Shown: one piece after another, positions 52,676 to 62,100 of the stretch
How the letters are laid out: each line of letters begins with the position of its first letter
Position numbering within the stretch: position 1 is the stretch's first letter
Assembly (NCBI GenBank): GCA_020632795.1
Contig: JACKEV010000009.1
Span: 496,001 to 560,000 of the forward strand
Length of the DNA: 64,000 bases
Direction: 5' to 3'
Origin: Alphaproteobacteria bacterium
GTDB taxonomy: Bacteria > Myxococcota_A > UBA796 > CAJQPC01
Translations under genes and position numbers: made by a program
The notes under the pieces: model-generated
Seen by the model: only the letters and a program-made list of their open reading frames with translations
The model's database searches: none
Told to the model about the DNA's origin: nothing

Positions 52676-53578
52676 TCAGATCCTCACGACCTCGAGGTCT
52701 CGCACGCCGAGGCGGAGCTGCCGCGCGTGAGGGCGCCGCTCCACCACCCGGGCGGCGTCCACCACCCCCAGGCGGGCGAGCTGGCGGCGCGCGCGGTGGA
52801 CCTGGAGGTTGACGTAGGGCGACGGGACCCTCAGCCCCCGCGCGAGGGCCTCCTGGTCCACCCAGCCCTCCTCGGACTCGTTGAGCCCCTGGGCGCGGTC
52901 CTCCAGGCGCTGTCGGGCCAGCGTCAGCAGGAGGTAGTGGTGGGCGCGGTCCTCCAGCGGGGTCTCCTGGCCCCGGAACACCATCGCCGCGTGGGTGGTC
53001 TCCTCGTCCCAGCTCACCGCGAAGCGCAGGGCGAGGGTCTGCACGCTGGGGGCCTGGGCCTCGAAGGTGCTCTCGGCGGGGGCGGGCAGGTCGAGGCGCC
53101 AGAGCGCGCCGGCCACGTCGACGGCCTCGCCCGCCGGCTCGGTGGCGCCGGCCCGCTCGGCCACCCAGCCGACGTCGCCGGCCCAGTAGAGGATGACGTC
53201 CGGGTCCTCGGCGCCCGGCGGCAGCGCGATCATGCCGCCCTCGGACACCTGCTCCAGCGCGCCGCAGGTGGCCTTCGCCACGGGGGGGCTGTCCGAGGAG
53301 AGGCGCCAGCCCGGCTCGGCCTCCCCGAAGCCGATGTGCTCCCCTTTCTTGAGGGTCACCCGCTCGCCGGGCTCCAGCCGCCGGCCGCCGAGGAACGTGC
53401 CGTTGCGGCTGCCCAGGTCACGCAGCTCCCAGCCCTTCTCCGTCCAGCGGATCAGGGCGTGCTGGCCGGACACCACCGGCGCGTCGAGCTGGAGGTCGCA
53501 GCTCCGGGAGCGCCCGACCAGGGTCTGGGCGCGCAGCGTGACGGGGGAGGGCGCGTCGGGATGGGAGAGCACCGCCAT
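52676..53578 (-). CDS. FHA-domain regulator typical of myxobacterial kinase loci
   Basis: 300 residues. The N-terminal FHA domain (~17-70) is clear: VGRSRSCDLQLDAPVVSGQHALI, with WELRDLGSRNGTFLGG giving the canonical GR, S, H and N residues. The C-terminal ~110 residues (HHYLLLTLARQRLEDRA, YVNLQVHRARRQLARLGV, ERRPHARQLRLGV) match the winged-helix-like region common in myxobacterial FHA proteins beside kinases. It is probably phosphorylated, or bound in phospho-form, by the kinase encoded 4 bases downstream. Confidence 0.85.
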   Translation of the reverse strand: MAVLSHPDAPSPVTLRAQTLVGRSRSCDLQLDAPVVSGQHALIRWTEKGWELRDLGSRNGTFLGGRRLEPGERVTLKKGEHIGFGEAEPGWRLSSDSPPVAKATCGALEQVSEGGMIALPPGAEDPDVILYWAGDVGWVAERAGATEPAGEAVDVAGALWRLDLPAPAESTFEAQAPSVQTLALRFAVSWDEETTHAAMVFRGQETPLEDRAHHYLLLTLARQRLEDRAQGLNESEEGWVDQEALARGLRVPSPYVNLQVHRARRQLARLGVVDAARVVERRPHARQLRLGVRDLEVVRI

Positions 53579-53629
53579 CCCCGATTTCTACCACGCCTCG
53601 CCGCGCCCCCCCGTCCGCGCTGCGGTCGC

Positions 53630-54883
53630 TCAGGTCGCCGTCGTCTTCACCAGCGGCACGCCCAGGATCGGCCCCTCCACGACCTGCCGCGCCCCCTGCG
53701 GGCCGAACGAGAAGCCGCTGTCCAGCAGGACCACCAGATCCGTCGGGACCCCCTTGAGGTGCGTGAAGCTGAGGGTGCCCTCGGCGGTGAAGTCGCCGCT
53801 CGGGGTCACCTTCACCGGGGTGGCGGGGGTGGCGGGGTAGGGCGAGGCGTGCCCCTTGGGGGAGGCGCTGAAGTCGGTGACCGTGACGGTCATCGAGGTC
53901 AGCTCGTCGTCGTCGTTGTAGACGGGCTTCACGTTGATCCGGAGCCCGTCGAAGGGGCTCTTGCCGTCCGGGTCGCCGGAGCACCAGGTCAGCGGGTCGT
54001 TGGCCGGACACGGGGAGGTGGGGGACGGCGGCGCGGGCGGGGCTGCGGGCTCGGCGGGCTCAATCGGCGCCGGAGCGGCCTCCTCAGGGGTCGTAAGGGC
54101 GGCCGGCTTGTCGGAGGACCAGGCGAGGAGGTCGCGGAGCACGCTGTCGGTGATCCGGACGGCGACGTTGGCCGCGTCCGGCGTGCCCGTGCCGGTGGAG
54201 CCGATGTGGACGCCGACCACGCTGAGGCTGTGCGGGCGGGCCTCCACCCTGCCGAGCACCCCTGCGCCGCTCTGTCCCTGGAAGGTGGAGATCCGGTAGG
54301 TGAGGAAGTCCGGCAGGACCGATCGGAGCTGGCCGCTCGCCCCCCACATCGTGTCGGGCGGCGCCTTGTCGCCAGGGTAGCCCGTGATGTTGACCTCGAG
54401 GTGCTGGAGGGTCTGGTCGGACTCGACGCTGACCCCCAGGGTGCCGTCCTTGTGGGGGGCGGTCTTGAGGATCACCAGCCCGTAGTCGTAGCGCCGGTGC
54501 GGTTCGATGGCCTCGCCAGCGAGCGGGCCGCCCCCCGGCCCGGCCTGCCAGGCGTCCGGGACGTGCAGCCGCGCGGCCGCGACCGTCGGGTAGGGCCTCA
54601 CCGTGCCATCCCGCGCGGCCGTGAAGGTGACGTCCCGGGCCCAGCCGCCCAGCGCGCGGTCGAAGAGGTTGTGGGCGGCGGTGAGCACCCGGGTCTCGCC
54701 GATCAGCACGCCGGTGCCGGTGTAGCGCTTGCCCTGGAAGGTCATCGAGAGCTGGCCGATCGCGAGGTAGGGGAAGGGGGTCGTGGGCGTGACCCGCGCG
54801 CGGGTGTCCGGCGGGAACACGATCTCGACGGCGGAGGGGCGCACCGTGGGGATGGGCTCGGGGGTGTTGTTGTCGACGGGCAT
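53630..54883 (-). CDS. Trypsin-like (V8-type) serine peptidase
   Basis: 417 residues from the ATG at 54883, with GGAG upstream. The S1 fold carries the catalytic triad His71 (LTAAHN), Asp133 (RYDYGLVIL) and Ser205 (GQSGAGV). This resembles the Glu-specific V8 endopeptidase group. There is no signal peptide, unlike secreted V8. After ~residue 245 a Pro/Ala-rich linker with Cys-containing segments leads to a C-terminal beta domain (FSASPKGHASP, TPSGDFTAEGTLSF). It is co-directional with the FHA and kinase genes, 51 bases upstream of the FHA start. Confidence 0.85.
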   Translation of the reverse strand: MPVDNNTPEPIPTVRPSAVEIVFPPDTRARVTPTTPFPYLAIGQLSMTFQGKRYTGTGVLIGETRVLTAAHNLFDRALGGWARDVTFTAARDGTVRPYPTVAAARLHVPDAWQAGPGGGPLAGEAIEPHRRYDYGLVILKTAPHKDGTLGVSVESDQTLQHLEVNITGYPGDKAPPDTMWGASGQLRSVLPDFLTYRISTFQGQSGAGVLGRVEARPHSLSVVGVHIGSTGTGTPDAANVAVRITDSVLRDLLAWSSDKPAALTTPEEAAPAPIEPAEPAAPPAPPSPTSPCPANDPLTWCSGDPDGKSPFDGLRINVKPVYNDDDELTSMTVTVTDFSASPKGHASPYPATPATPVKVTPSGDFTAEGTLSFTHLKGVPTDLVVLLDSGFSFGPQGARQVVEGPILGVPLVKTTAT

Positions 54884-54906
54884 CGGGGACTCCGTACGAT
54901 GGAAGA

Positions 54907-55509
54907 TCAGGGGTGAGGCAGAAGGACGAAGCGAAGGGGGCCGGCCTGGGGGCCTCGGCCGCCTCCGAGCAGGAGGAGCTGGGGCCGCGTCAGGCCCGTC
55001 AGAGGCAGGGGGGTGGGCGGGGTGTACAGCTCGCCGGGGTGGATGGGCGCCTCCTCCTGGAAGCGACGCCCGGCCACCGCCAGCAGGTCCTGGCGCAGCG
55101 TGACGCTCCACCGCTGGCCGGCGCGCAGCCAGGGAGAGCGCCACGCCGGACGCCCGTCCCGGAGGACGTCGACGCGCAGCGGGGCGCGCGACCCGGCGTT
55201 CCGGACGTGGACGGTGTCGTCGGGACGGGGCTCCATGTGACACAGTCGGATGGAGCACCCGGGCTCGACCCGGGCGCTCCATTCCCCACCCGTGGACACC
55301 GGCTGGGCCGGGCCGCAGTTGCCGTCGGGATCGGTCACCCGCAGCGTGAAGCTGTCGGCCACCGGGAGGACGTGTCGCCACCCCGGCCAGCATTGGCGGA
55401 TCACCGCCCACGCCAGCGGAGGACCCGCGGGCGTGGGGTGGCAGAGCGCCACCTCCGACAGGTGCAGATCCCAGGACTCGTTGCGGAAGGTCAGCACGGT
55501 GTGCGTCAT
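54907..55509 (-). CDS. Uncharacterised protein of the caspase/trypsin/kinase locus
   Basis: 200 residues from the ATG at 55509, with no clear SD, signal peptide or TM segment. The first part, MTHTVLTFRNESWDLHLSEV, suggests a beta sandwich. A later Pro/Arg-rich segment and a C-terminal Gly/Leu stretch (QLLLLGGGRGPQAGPLRFVLLP) are odd. I recognise no domain. It lies 23 bases upstream of the trypsin-like gene and 41 bases downstream of the next gene, so it is very likely co-transcribed with them. Confidence 0.6.
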   Translation of the reverse strand: MTHTVLTFRNESWDLHLSEVALCHPTPAGPPLAWAVIRQCWPGWRHVLPVADSFTLRVTDPDGNCGPAQPVSTGGEWSARVEPGCSIRLCHMEPRPDDTVHVRNAGSRAPLRVDVLRDGRPAWRSPWLRAGQRWSVTLRQDLLAVAGRRFQEEAPIHPGELYTPPTPLPLTGLTRPQLLLLGGGRGPQAGPLRFVLLPHP

Positions 55510-55550
55510 GGCCGCGCCCGGGTTTCAGGGGCCTGGAGCGCCAGCGCCGC

Positions 55551-56168
55551 TCAGACCACGTTGGCGAGCTGGAACTGGAAGGCGGTGGCGTTGGGACCGG
55601 TGCCGCCGCCGGTGATGACGATGTCCGCGCTGCTGACCCCGAACAGATCCAGCTCCGTGTTCACGGACTGGAGGATGGCGCTGTCGATGATCGCGCCCTC
55701 GGCGATCTGGGAGACCGCGCCGATGTAGATCTTGGGCTTGAAGCGGAACACCGCCTTCTGGGCCGGGGAGAGGCCGGTCTTGGTGGCCAGGAGCTTGCCG
55801 TCCCGGAAGATGCAGGCGTCGATGGAGCCCTGGGGCAGCTTGTTGCGGACCTCCACCTCGTAGGGGTTCACCGCCGTGCCGTCGGGCGCGAGGGTGTCGC
55901 CGCTCTTGGAGCGGCTCAGGGCGTAGGCCTGCCCGTCGATCGCCGGCATGCTGGGGGTGAAGTTGCCCCAGGCGTCCTTCGCGGAGACGTCGAACTGGAG
56001 CGAGTAGGTGAAGGGGTGGTAGTCCCCGATCCCCAGGTTCTGCACCACGCGCCAGGCCACGGCCAGCTCGCCGAAGTCCACGGCCTCGTTCTTCTGGAAG
56101 ATCACGTAGGAGGAGTTGTTCGCGTCGGCGGACTGGTTGACCAGCCGCAGGTTGATCTGGCTGAGCAT
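55551..56168 (-). CDS. Uncharacterised conserved beta-rich protein
   Basis: 205 residues from the ATG at 56168 with GAGGTG upstream; no signal peptide. Motifs that look conserved to me: NSSYVIFQKNEAVDFGELAVAWRV near residue 18 and FRFKPKIYIGAVSQIAEG toward the C-terminus, then SADIVITGGGTGPNATAFQF. I recall scattered bacterial homologues of unknown function with the same IFQKN and AVAW patterns. As the first gene of the - strand set at 56168-50215, it may be a sensor or effector of that system (inference). Confidence 0.6.
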   Translation of the reverse strand: MLSQINLRLVNQSADANNSSYVIFQKNEAVDFGELAVAWRVVQNLGIGDYHPFTYSLQFDVSAKDAWGNFTPSMPAIDGQAYALSRSKSGDTLAPDGTAVNPYEVEVRNKLPQGSIDACIFRDGKLLATKTGLSPAQKAVFRFKPKIYIGAVSQIAEGAIIDSAILQSVNTELDLFGVSSADIVITGGGTGPNATAFQFQLANVV

Positions 56169-56317
56169 GTTGACACCTCACGTTGTGTTGTTGCGCCGGA
56201 TGGCACACAGTGAACTGCAGACGGACCTCGCCCAGGGCGCGTCGCTGTGGGTCGTCTGTCGCTCCGTCTGCGGTCGCGCGCCGACCCCTCAGCGCCCTAC
56301 GCCTTCAGAGATACCCG

Positions 56318-56337
56318 ACCCCCGGCCCGGCGGGGGT
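56318..56337. terminator. GC-rich hairpin after the polysaccharide deacetylase gene
   Basis: ACCCCCG-GCCCGG-CGGGGGT has a 7-bp stem. It sits 46 bases past the deacetylase stop on the - strand, in the 214-base gap before the 56168 start. There is no T-run on the - strand side. The rest of the gap has only random-looking frames. Confidence 0.4.
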
Positions 56338-56382
56338 TTCAGCGGATTTCATGCGGCGGGGGCCCGCTGCGGTCGTGCGCCC

Positions 56383-57672
56383 TCAGCCCCCGAACCGCGC
56401 CGCCAGCCGCGCCCACGCCGCGTCGTCCCAGTTGTCCGCGTGGAACCCCGAGGGGTCGGTGTGGTAGAGCCACGACACCCCGCCCGTGCCCACGAAGCGG
56501 TCGGGCTTCGCATAGATCGGGTCCTTCAACGCCTGCTCCAGGGGGATGAAGTCGGCGCCGTCGGCCCGCAGGGCGTCCAGCAGCCACCCGAGGTGGTCGG
56601 CGGCGAGGGTGTTGGCGTGCAGCAGCAGGACGTGGTCGATCTCCCGGCCCTCCTGGGCGCGGCCCAGGCGGCGGAAGTGGCGGGTGGCGTCCAGCACATG
56701 CAGCGCGTAGGCCCGCGCGATGTCCTCGGCGCGGTCGGCGTCCCCGGCGGCGAGGGCCTTCGCGTAGAGGTCGGCGAGCTTCCACTCGTGGTTGTCCACG
56801 CTGACCCGGGCGATGGTGAGGCCCATGCCCAGCAGAGCGGCGCGGGTGGTGTCGCGCAGCGCCTCGGAGTCCCCGTTGCGCAGGTAGGGGTAGCGGAAGA
56901 ACCGCACGGGAGCGCCCTTGGCCAGGGCCTCGTTGCAGCTCTGCACCCCGGCGAGCCACCGCTCCTGGGGGGTCTTGTTGAGGTTGTCGTGATCGGCCTG
57001 ATGGTTGCCCAGCTCAAAGCCGGCGGCCCGCCACTGCTGCCAGATGGCCTCCTCGCCCCGGCCGCAGTTGACGAAACCGGTGGCCGGCACCCGACGCTCG
57101 GTCATCGCGGCGAGCAGGCGGTCGGTGGCCTTCGCCGCGCCCTCGGCCGGGGGGCCGGCGTTCCAGGGGATGTCGTCCAGGGTCACCGCGACCCGGAAGC
57201 GCTCCAGGGGCACCAGATCGAAGCCCCAGTACGCCCCGTGGTGCAGGTCCCGGCAGCCGCGGGTGCTGGAGACGATCTGGTCGACGGCCTCGGCATGGGC
57301 GGCTTGGGTCTCGCACCAGGCGGGATCGACGTCTTCGAAGGTGGTGTCCTTCGTCAGATCGTAGCGCCACGAGAAGCCCTCCACCTGGACCTTGTAGCGG
57401 CACCGGAGGAACGTGGAGCCGTGGTCTTCGGCCATCGCGAAGCCCTGCTCCTCCGCAGTCCAGGCGGCGCGGGTGTCCTCGAGGGAGGGGGACGAGGGCT
57501 GGCCCCGGTAGTTCGCGGCCTCCAGGGTGCCCTGCACCTGGATCGCGCAGGTCGGCGGGGCGGTGGCCGAGCCCCCCAGGCCCACCACCACGTCCTCCAC
57601 CCCCAGCGGCAGGGGCTGCTCGGCGAGGGAGGGGCTGCAGCCGGCCAGAGCGAGGAGCAACCAGCGATGCAT
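56383..57672 (-). CDS. Polysaccharide deacetylase (CE4) lipoprotein
   Basis: 429 residues. MHRWLLLALAGCSPS is a lipoprotein signal. An N-terminal ~150-residue domain contains Cys pairs. The NodB-type deacetylase follows: VAVTLDDIPWN (motif with the catalytic DD), GNHQADHDNL (H-x3-H metal ligands) and RFFRYPYL; later HVLLLHANTL supplies the catalytic His. It should remove N- or O-acetyl groups from an envelope or extracellular polysaccharide. It is divergent from ttcA across 97 bases. Confidence 0.87.
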   Translation of the reverse strand: MHRWLLLALAGCSPSLAEQPLPLGVEDVVVGLGGSATAPPTCAIQVQGTLEAANYRGQPSSPSLEDTRAAWTAEEQGFAMAEDHGSTFLRCRYKVQVEGFSWRYDLTKDTTFEDVDPAWCETQAAHAEAVDQIVSSTRGCRDLHHGAYWGFDLVPLERFRVAVTLDDIPWNAGPPAEGAAKATDRLLAAMTERRVPATGFVNCGRGEEAIWQQWRAAGFELGNHQADHDNLNKTPQERWLAGVQSCNEALAKGAPVRFFRYPYLRNGDSEALRDTTRAALLGMGLTIARVSVDNHEWKLADLYAKALAAGDADRAEDIARAYALHVLDATRHFRRLGRAQEGREIDHVLLLHANTLAADHLGWLLDALRADGADFIPLEQALKDPIYAKPDRFVGTGGVSWLYHTDPSGFHADNWDDAAWARLAARFGG

Positions 57673-57769
57673 CGGAGATCCGGGCGGTTCTCGACCCCCT
57701 TATCCGATCCGCGGGCCCTTGAGCGCCGCGCCCGCAGCCGTTAGAGCGAGGCTCCTGCACGGAGGTCCC

Positions 57770-58573
57770 ATGGCGGCGGACGAGCGCACCCGACTGGAGA
57801 AGCGGCTGCTGCGCCAGATCAGCCAGATCAACAAGGAGTTCGGGCTCCTCGAAGCCGGCGACCGCGTCATGGTCGGCGTGTCGGGGGGCAAGGACAGCTA
57901 CGCGCTCATGCACCTGCTGGAGCACCTCCGCCGCCGCAGCCCCGTGCCCTTCACGCTGGTGGGCGTGAACCTGGACCAGGGCCACCCCGGCTTCCCCGCC
58001 CACGTCATCGAGGGCTGGTTCCAGGACAACGGCTTCGAGTACCGCATGCTGAAGCGGGACACCTACTCGGTGGTGCTGGACAAGATCCCCGAGGGCCGCA
58101 CGTACTGCTCCCTGTGCTCCCGCCTGCGCCGGGGCATCCTGTATTCAGCCGCCCAGGACCTGGGGTGTACGAAGATCGCGCTGGGCCACCACCGCGACGA
58201 CCTGATCGAGACGGTGATGCTCAACCTGTTCTTCTCCGGGCAGCTCAAGAGCATGGCGCCGCGCCTGCACAGCGACGACGGCCGCAACGTGGTCATCCGG
58301 CCCCTGGCGTATTGCGCCGAGGAGGACATCGCCGCCTACGCACAGATGATGGGCTTCCCGGTGGTGCCCTGCGATCTTTGCGGCTCCCAGGAGAACCTCC
58401 AGCGCCAGCAGATCAAGGCGATGCTCAAGGACCTGGAGCGGGAGCACCCCCGCATCAAGGGCAGCATGCTGGCCGCCCTGCGCAACGTGCGGGTGTCCCA
58501 CCTCCTGGACACCGACCTGCTGGCGTTGAAGGGCCTGTCCTTTGAGGAAGATGAGAGCCTGGCGGCTCTGTAG
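57770..58573 (+). CDS. ttcA: tRNA 2-thiocytidine(32) synthetase TtcA
   Basis: 267 residues from the ATG at 57770, preceded by GGAGG. PP-loop motif SGGKDSYAL, then TYCSLCSRLRRG with the CxxC, ALGHHRDDLIET, and CDLCGSQENLQRQQIK with the third conserved Cys region. TtcA is an Fe-S-dependent ATP pyrophosphatase that thiolates cytidine 32 of certain tRNAs. Length and motif order match. It is the one clearly housekeeping gene in this part of the window; the CIS-like block starts directly after it. Confidence 0.93.
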   Translation: MAADERTRLEKRLLRQISQINKEFGLLEAGDRVMVGVSGGKDSYALMHLLEHLRRRSPVPFTLVGVNLDQGHPGFPAHVIEGWFQDNGFEYRMLKRDTYSVVLDKIPEGRTYCSLCSRLRRGILYSAAQDLGCTKIALGHHRDDLIETVMLNLFFSGQLKSMAPRLHSDDGRNVVIRPLAYCAEEDIAAYAQMMGFPVVPCDLCGSQENLQRQQIKAMLKDLEREHPRIKGSMLAALRNVRVSHLLDTDLLALKGLSFEEDESLAAL

Positions 58574-58629
58574 GGGTTACATTTCCCTGGCGAAGCCCGG
58601 TGTTGGGCGCGCTGCATGTGGAGCCAGGA

Positions 58630-58800
58630 ATGTCCCAGTTGAAGCTGACGTTGAGCGTGGACGAGGTGAACACCATCCTGGAGGCTCTCGGCAACATGCC
58701 CTACGCCAAGGTCTATCAGATCATCGTGGGCATCCAGCGTCAGGCCCAGGAGCAGCTCAACCCGGAGAAGGGCGACGACTTCCCGCCCCGGGACGAGTGA
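58630..58800 (+). CDS. Small protein preceding the PAAR-like gene
   Basis: 56 residues from the ATG at 58630 with GGAG eight to ten bases upstream. Sequence LKLTLSVDEVNTILEALGNMP followed by YAKVYQIIVGIQRQAQEQL suggests two amphipathic helices. I have seen similar short proteins beside phage-tail and contractile-injection genes, with no known role. It ends with a TGATG overlap with the DUF4280 gene, implying translational coupling. Confidence 0.65.
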   Translation: MSQLKLTLSVDEVNTILEALGNMPYAKVYQIIVGIQRQAQEQLNPEKGDDFPPRDE

Positions 58801-59156
58801 TGGCAGGGGATCTGGTCGTCAGCGGCGCCCTGTTGACCTGCGCGATGGGCACCGCCCCGCAGCAGGCCACCTTCATACCGGTGCCCAACGCGCCCTCCAT
58901 CGACGGCAACGCGGTGGGCAAGGTCACCGACATCGCCCCGGGGCTGAACATCCCCCTGTTCGGGACCTGCAACGCCAACCCCGCGGTGCCCAAGCCCTGC
59001 GCCCCGTCCATCCCCAGCGGCCAATGGATCCCGGGCAGCACCAAGCTGTCCATCGGCGGGGTGATGGCCCTGGACACCGGCTGCAAGGCGATCTGTGCCC
59101 AGGGTGGGCAGATCTCGGTCAGCTTCTGCGGTCAGATGCGCAGCAAGACGAGCTGA
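58800..59156 (+). CDS. DUF4280 (PAAR-like) spike-tip protein
   Basis: 118 residues. Pattern of DUF4280: VVSGALLTCAMGTAPQ near the N-terminus, GLNIPLFGTCNANPAVPKPC in the middle, GGVMALDTGCKAICAQGGQIS at the end, with spaced cysteines typical of metal-binding PAAR-like tips. Such proteins sharpen the spike of contractile injection systems and may carry effectors. No effector extension is present here. It converges with the tail fibre gene; a hairpin lies between the stops. Confidence 0.82.
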   Translation: MAGDLVVSGALLTCAMGTAPQQATFIPVPNAPSIDGNAVGKVTDIAPGLNIPLFGTCNANPAVPKPCAPSIPSGQWIPGSTKLSIGGVMALDTGCKAICAQGGQISVSFCGQMRSKTS

Positions 59157-59161
59157 GCCCG

Positions 59162-59177
59162 CCGCTGCGCACAGCGG
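59162..59177. terminator. Hairpin between convergent spike-tip and fibre genes
   Basis: CCGCTG-CGCA-CAGCGG, 6-bp perfect stem, sits inside the 27-base gap between the two stops and could serve both strands. Confidence 0.45.
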
Positions 59178-59183
59178 TCTGTG

Positions 59184-62100
59184 CTACATGGGCCCGATCG
59201 CGATCAGGTGGAAGCAGCGGTCCGAAGAGCTGCCGTCCGACTCGCCGGTCTTGATCTGGCAGCGGTGGGTGCTGGTGGCGATGACGACGGCGCCGTCCTT
59301 GGTGTTGCCGCCGCCGTCGTTGAAGGTGTCGGTGTCCTTGGGCCACTGCTGGGTCACCACGACGCAGGGCTTGTCGGTGAAGTTGGGCTCCCACTGGACC
59401 TCATAGTGGCCGGTGCTCAGCCTGGAGACCGCCTGGATGCCGTGGCCCTTCCACAAGGTGCCGTTGCTCTTGACGATCGCCCAGGCGATCATGGTGGCCC
59501 ACTGCGTGCTGACGCCGTAGCCGGCCCCGAACAACACGCGGCCGGAGACGCTGAGGTTGCCGGACACGCCCCCCGACAGGGTCGCCGCCCCGGACACCGA
59601 CAGCGTCCCGGAGATCTCCGTGTTGTTGTTGAGCTTCACCTTGTTGTCGCCGATGACGACGCGGTCGGCGCCGGTCTGACGCAGGATGATCTTGTCGCTG
59701 GAGTCGTTCTCGATGCCGATGTACAGGGTCTGGTTGCCGCTGGAGGGGATGTGGTGGCGGACGTAGGCGTAGTCCGTTCCGCTGCGGTTGAAGTGGATGC
59801 CGGTGTCGACGCTGGTGCCGCCCTTCATCGACAGGACGCCGTCGAGGTAGGCGTTCTGGGCGCTCATCCAGCCCTCGACGCGAACGTTGCCGGTGGTCTC
59901 GACGCCGCCCTCGGCCCAGAGCTTGATCTTGCGGTTCGTGCCGTCCGTGCCGCCCCCGACGATGTCCAGGACGCCTGCGGTGAAGGTGCCGTAGCCGATC
60001 TTGCCGGCGTCCGCCTGCTTGCCGGAGACGCCCGCCCCCAGCTCGATCGCCTTCTTGCCGGCGAGGGAGAGCCCGACCGCCTCGCTGTTGTCGGCGACGT
60101 AGATCCGCTTGTTGACGTAGAGCCGACCCTCCTGGTTGTTCTGGGCGTCCATGCCGATGGAGAGGCTGTACATCGCCGCGCCGCCGCTGCCGCCGGCCGC
60201 GAACTGACCGTTGACAACCATGTCGTTGCCGTCGTTGGTCACACTCCCATAGCCGACGTTGCTGGTCTGGCCGACGTTGAGGCCCTTGGCGAACGTGACG
60301 TTCTCGGAGACCGTCAGCGTGCCGGCCACCGTCATGTTGTCGTCGGCCTGGACCAGGGAGTGCAGTCGGACCTTGTTGCTGCCGATCGTGACGCGGTCCG
60401 AGCCGTCCTGCCGGAGCACCAGCAGGTCGCTGGCGTCGTCCTCGATGCCGATGATCAGCTTCTGGGCGGAGGTGTTGTTGTCCCAGCGGATGTAGGCCTG
60501 ATCGGCGTGGTTTCGGTTGAAGACCAGGCCGTGGCTCGCGTCGTCGCCGCCGGACAGCTCCAGCACGCCGTCGACCTTGGTGAGCCCCGTGACGTTCAGG
60601 TTGCCGCCGACGTTGGCGTCGGTGGCCACGTTCACGTCCCCGCTGGCGTGGGTAGGCCCCAAGATGTCCAGGCGGCCCTGGGCGTGGATCATCACCTGGC
60701 GGGTGGACCCGCTGGTCCCGATGCCGATGATGTCCAGGCCGTCGCTCCACAGCCGGCAGCCGATGCGCCCGGCGGTGGTGTCGCCGCCCTTGTTCTCGCC
60801 CGCGCCCAGCTCGATGGCCTTGGTGCCCTGGATGGCCAGGCTGACCACCCGGTTGGCGTCGCCCTGCTGCACGGTCAGGCCGTGGCTGATGGTGGTGGGG
60901 CCGGCGACGGTGAGGCCGCCCTCGCTCCAGAGCTTGATGCTGCGGTTCGAGCCGCTCGTGCCGGCGCCGATGATGTCCAGGGCGCCGACGGTCCAGGTGC
61001 CGTAGCCGATCTTGCCGGCGTCCTGCTGCTTGCCGGAGATCCCGGCCCCCAGCTCGATGACCTTGGCGCCGCCGATGGCGAGGCCCCGGCGCTCGCTGTT
61101 GTCGGTGACGTGAATGGTCTTGTTGACGAAGAGCTGGCCCTCCTTGCCCGACTGGGCGTCCTCGCCGATGGAGAGGCTGAAGATCGCCGAGCCCGCGCTG
61201 CCGCCAGCGGCGAGCTGCCCGTTGACCACCAGGTCGTTGCCGTCCTCGGTCACGCCGCCGTAGCCGGCCGCGCCGGTCTGCCCGACCCGCAGGCCCCCGG
61301 TGATGCGTGCGCTGTTGTTGACCTGGGTGACCCCCGACACGGTGAGCGCGCCGTCCTGGGTGGTGGGGCCGGTGACGGTCAGCCTGCCCTCTGCGAAGAT
61401 CCGGACCTTCCGGTTGCTGCCATTGGATCCCGCGCCCACGATGGACAGCGCGTCCCCGGCCCCGAAGGCCTGATACCCGATCTTGCCGGCGTTCTGTTCC
61501 TTGCCCGCCACCCCCGCGCCCAGCTCGAGGGACGACCCGTTCCCGTAGATGGCCAGGTTGGCGCTGTTGGCGTCCCCGCCGATGCCCACCTTGCCGTCCA
61601 CCCGGACGTTGCCGTCGATGGTGGCCTGGCCGGGGAGGGTCTCGCCGGAGCTGCGCACGGTGATGTTGTCGGTGCCCGGCAGCAGCACGCCGGCGAAGCT
61701 GCGCACGGTGGTGTCCACGTCCACCCGGCCGGCCGCGTCGATGTCCAGCCGGGCGATGACCACGGCGTCGTCGGGGACAGCGTCGGTGACCAGGACGAAG
61801 GAGATCGCGGGCTTCTCCAGGAAGCGCGTGGCGCCCTCGATGCCCTCGCCCTTGGCGGAGACGTCGGTGGCCTCCTCGGCGTAGGTGAGGACCAGGTGCT
61901 GGGCGGAGCTGTACAGCGCGCTGGTGACCGGGACGTCCTCGGCCTCCAGCAGCAGGAGCTGGCGGCCGCTGCTGTCGAAGGCGTCGCCGGGCTCCACCCG
62001 GACCTGGCCGTCGGCGGGGGAGGTGACGTTGTAGCCGGAGAGCACCCCGGCGCTGGTGAGCGCCCGCACGTGCCGACGCTGCCGGTCGACGTGGTAGCGC

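Noticed and set aside
56169..56382. Sigma-54 promoter at TGGCAC near 56207
   Set aside because: No GC at the required 10-base spacing from the GG on the + strand, and there is no gene in that direction.
58600..58629. Earlier start (GTG/TTG-type) adding LGALHVEPG to the small pre-PAAR protein
   Set aside because: No ribosome-binding site there, whereas GGAG lies properly before the ATG at 58630.
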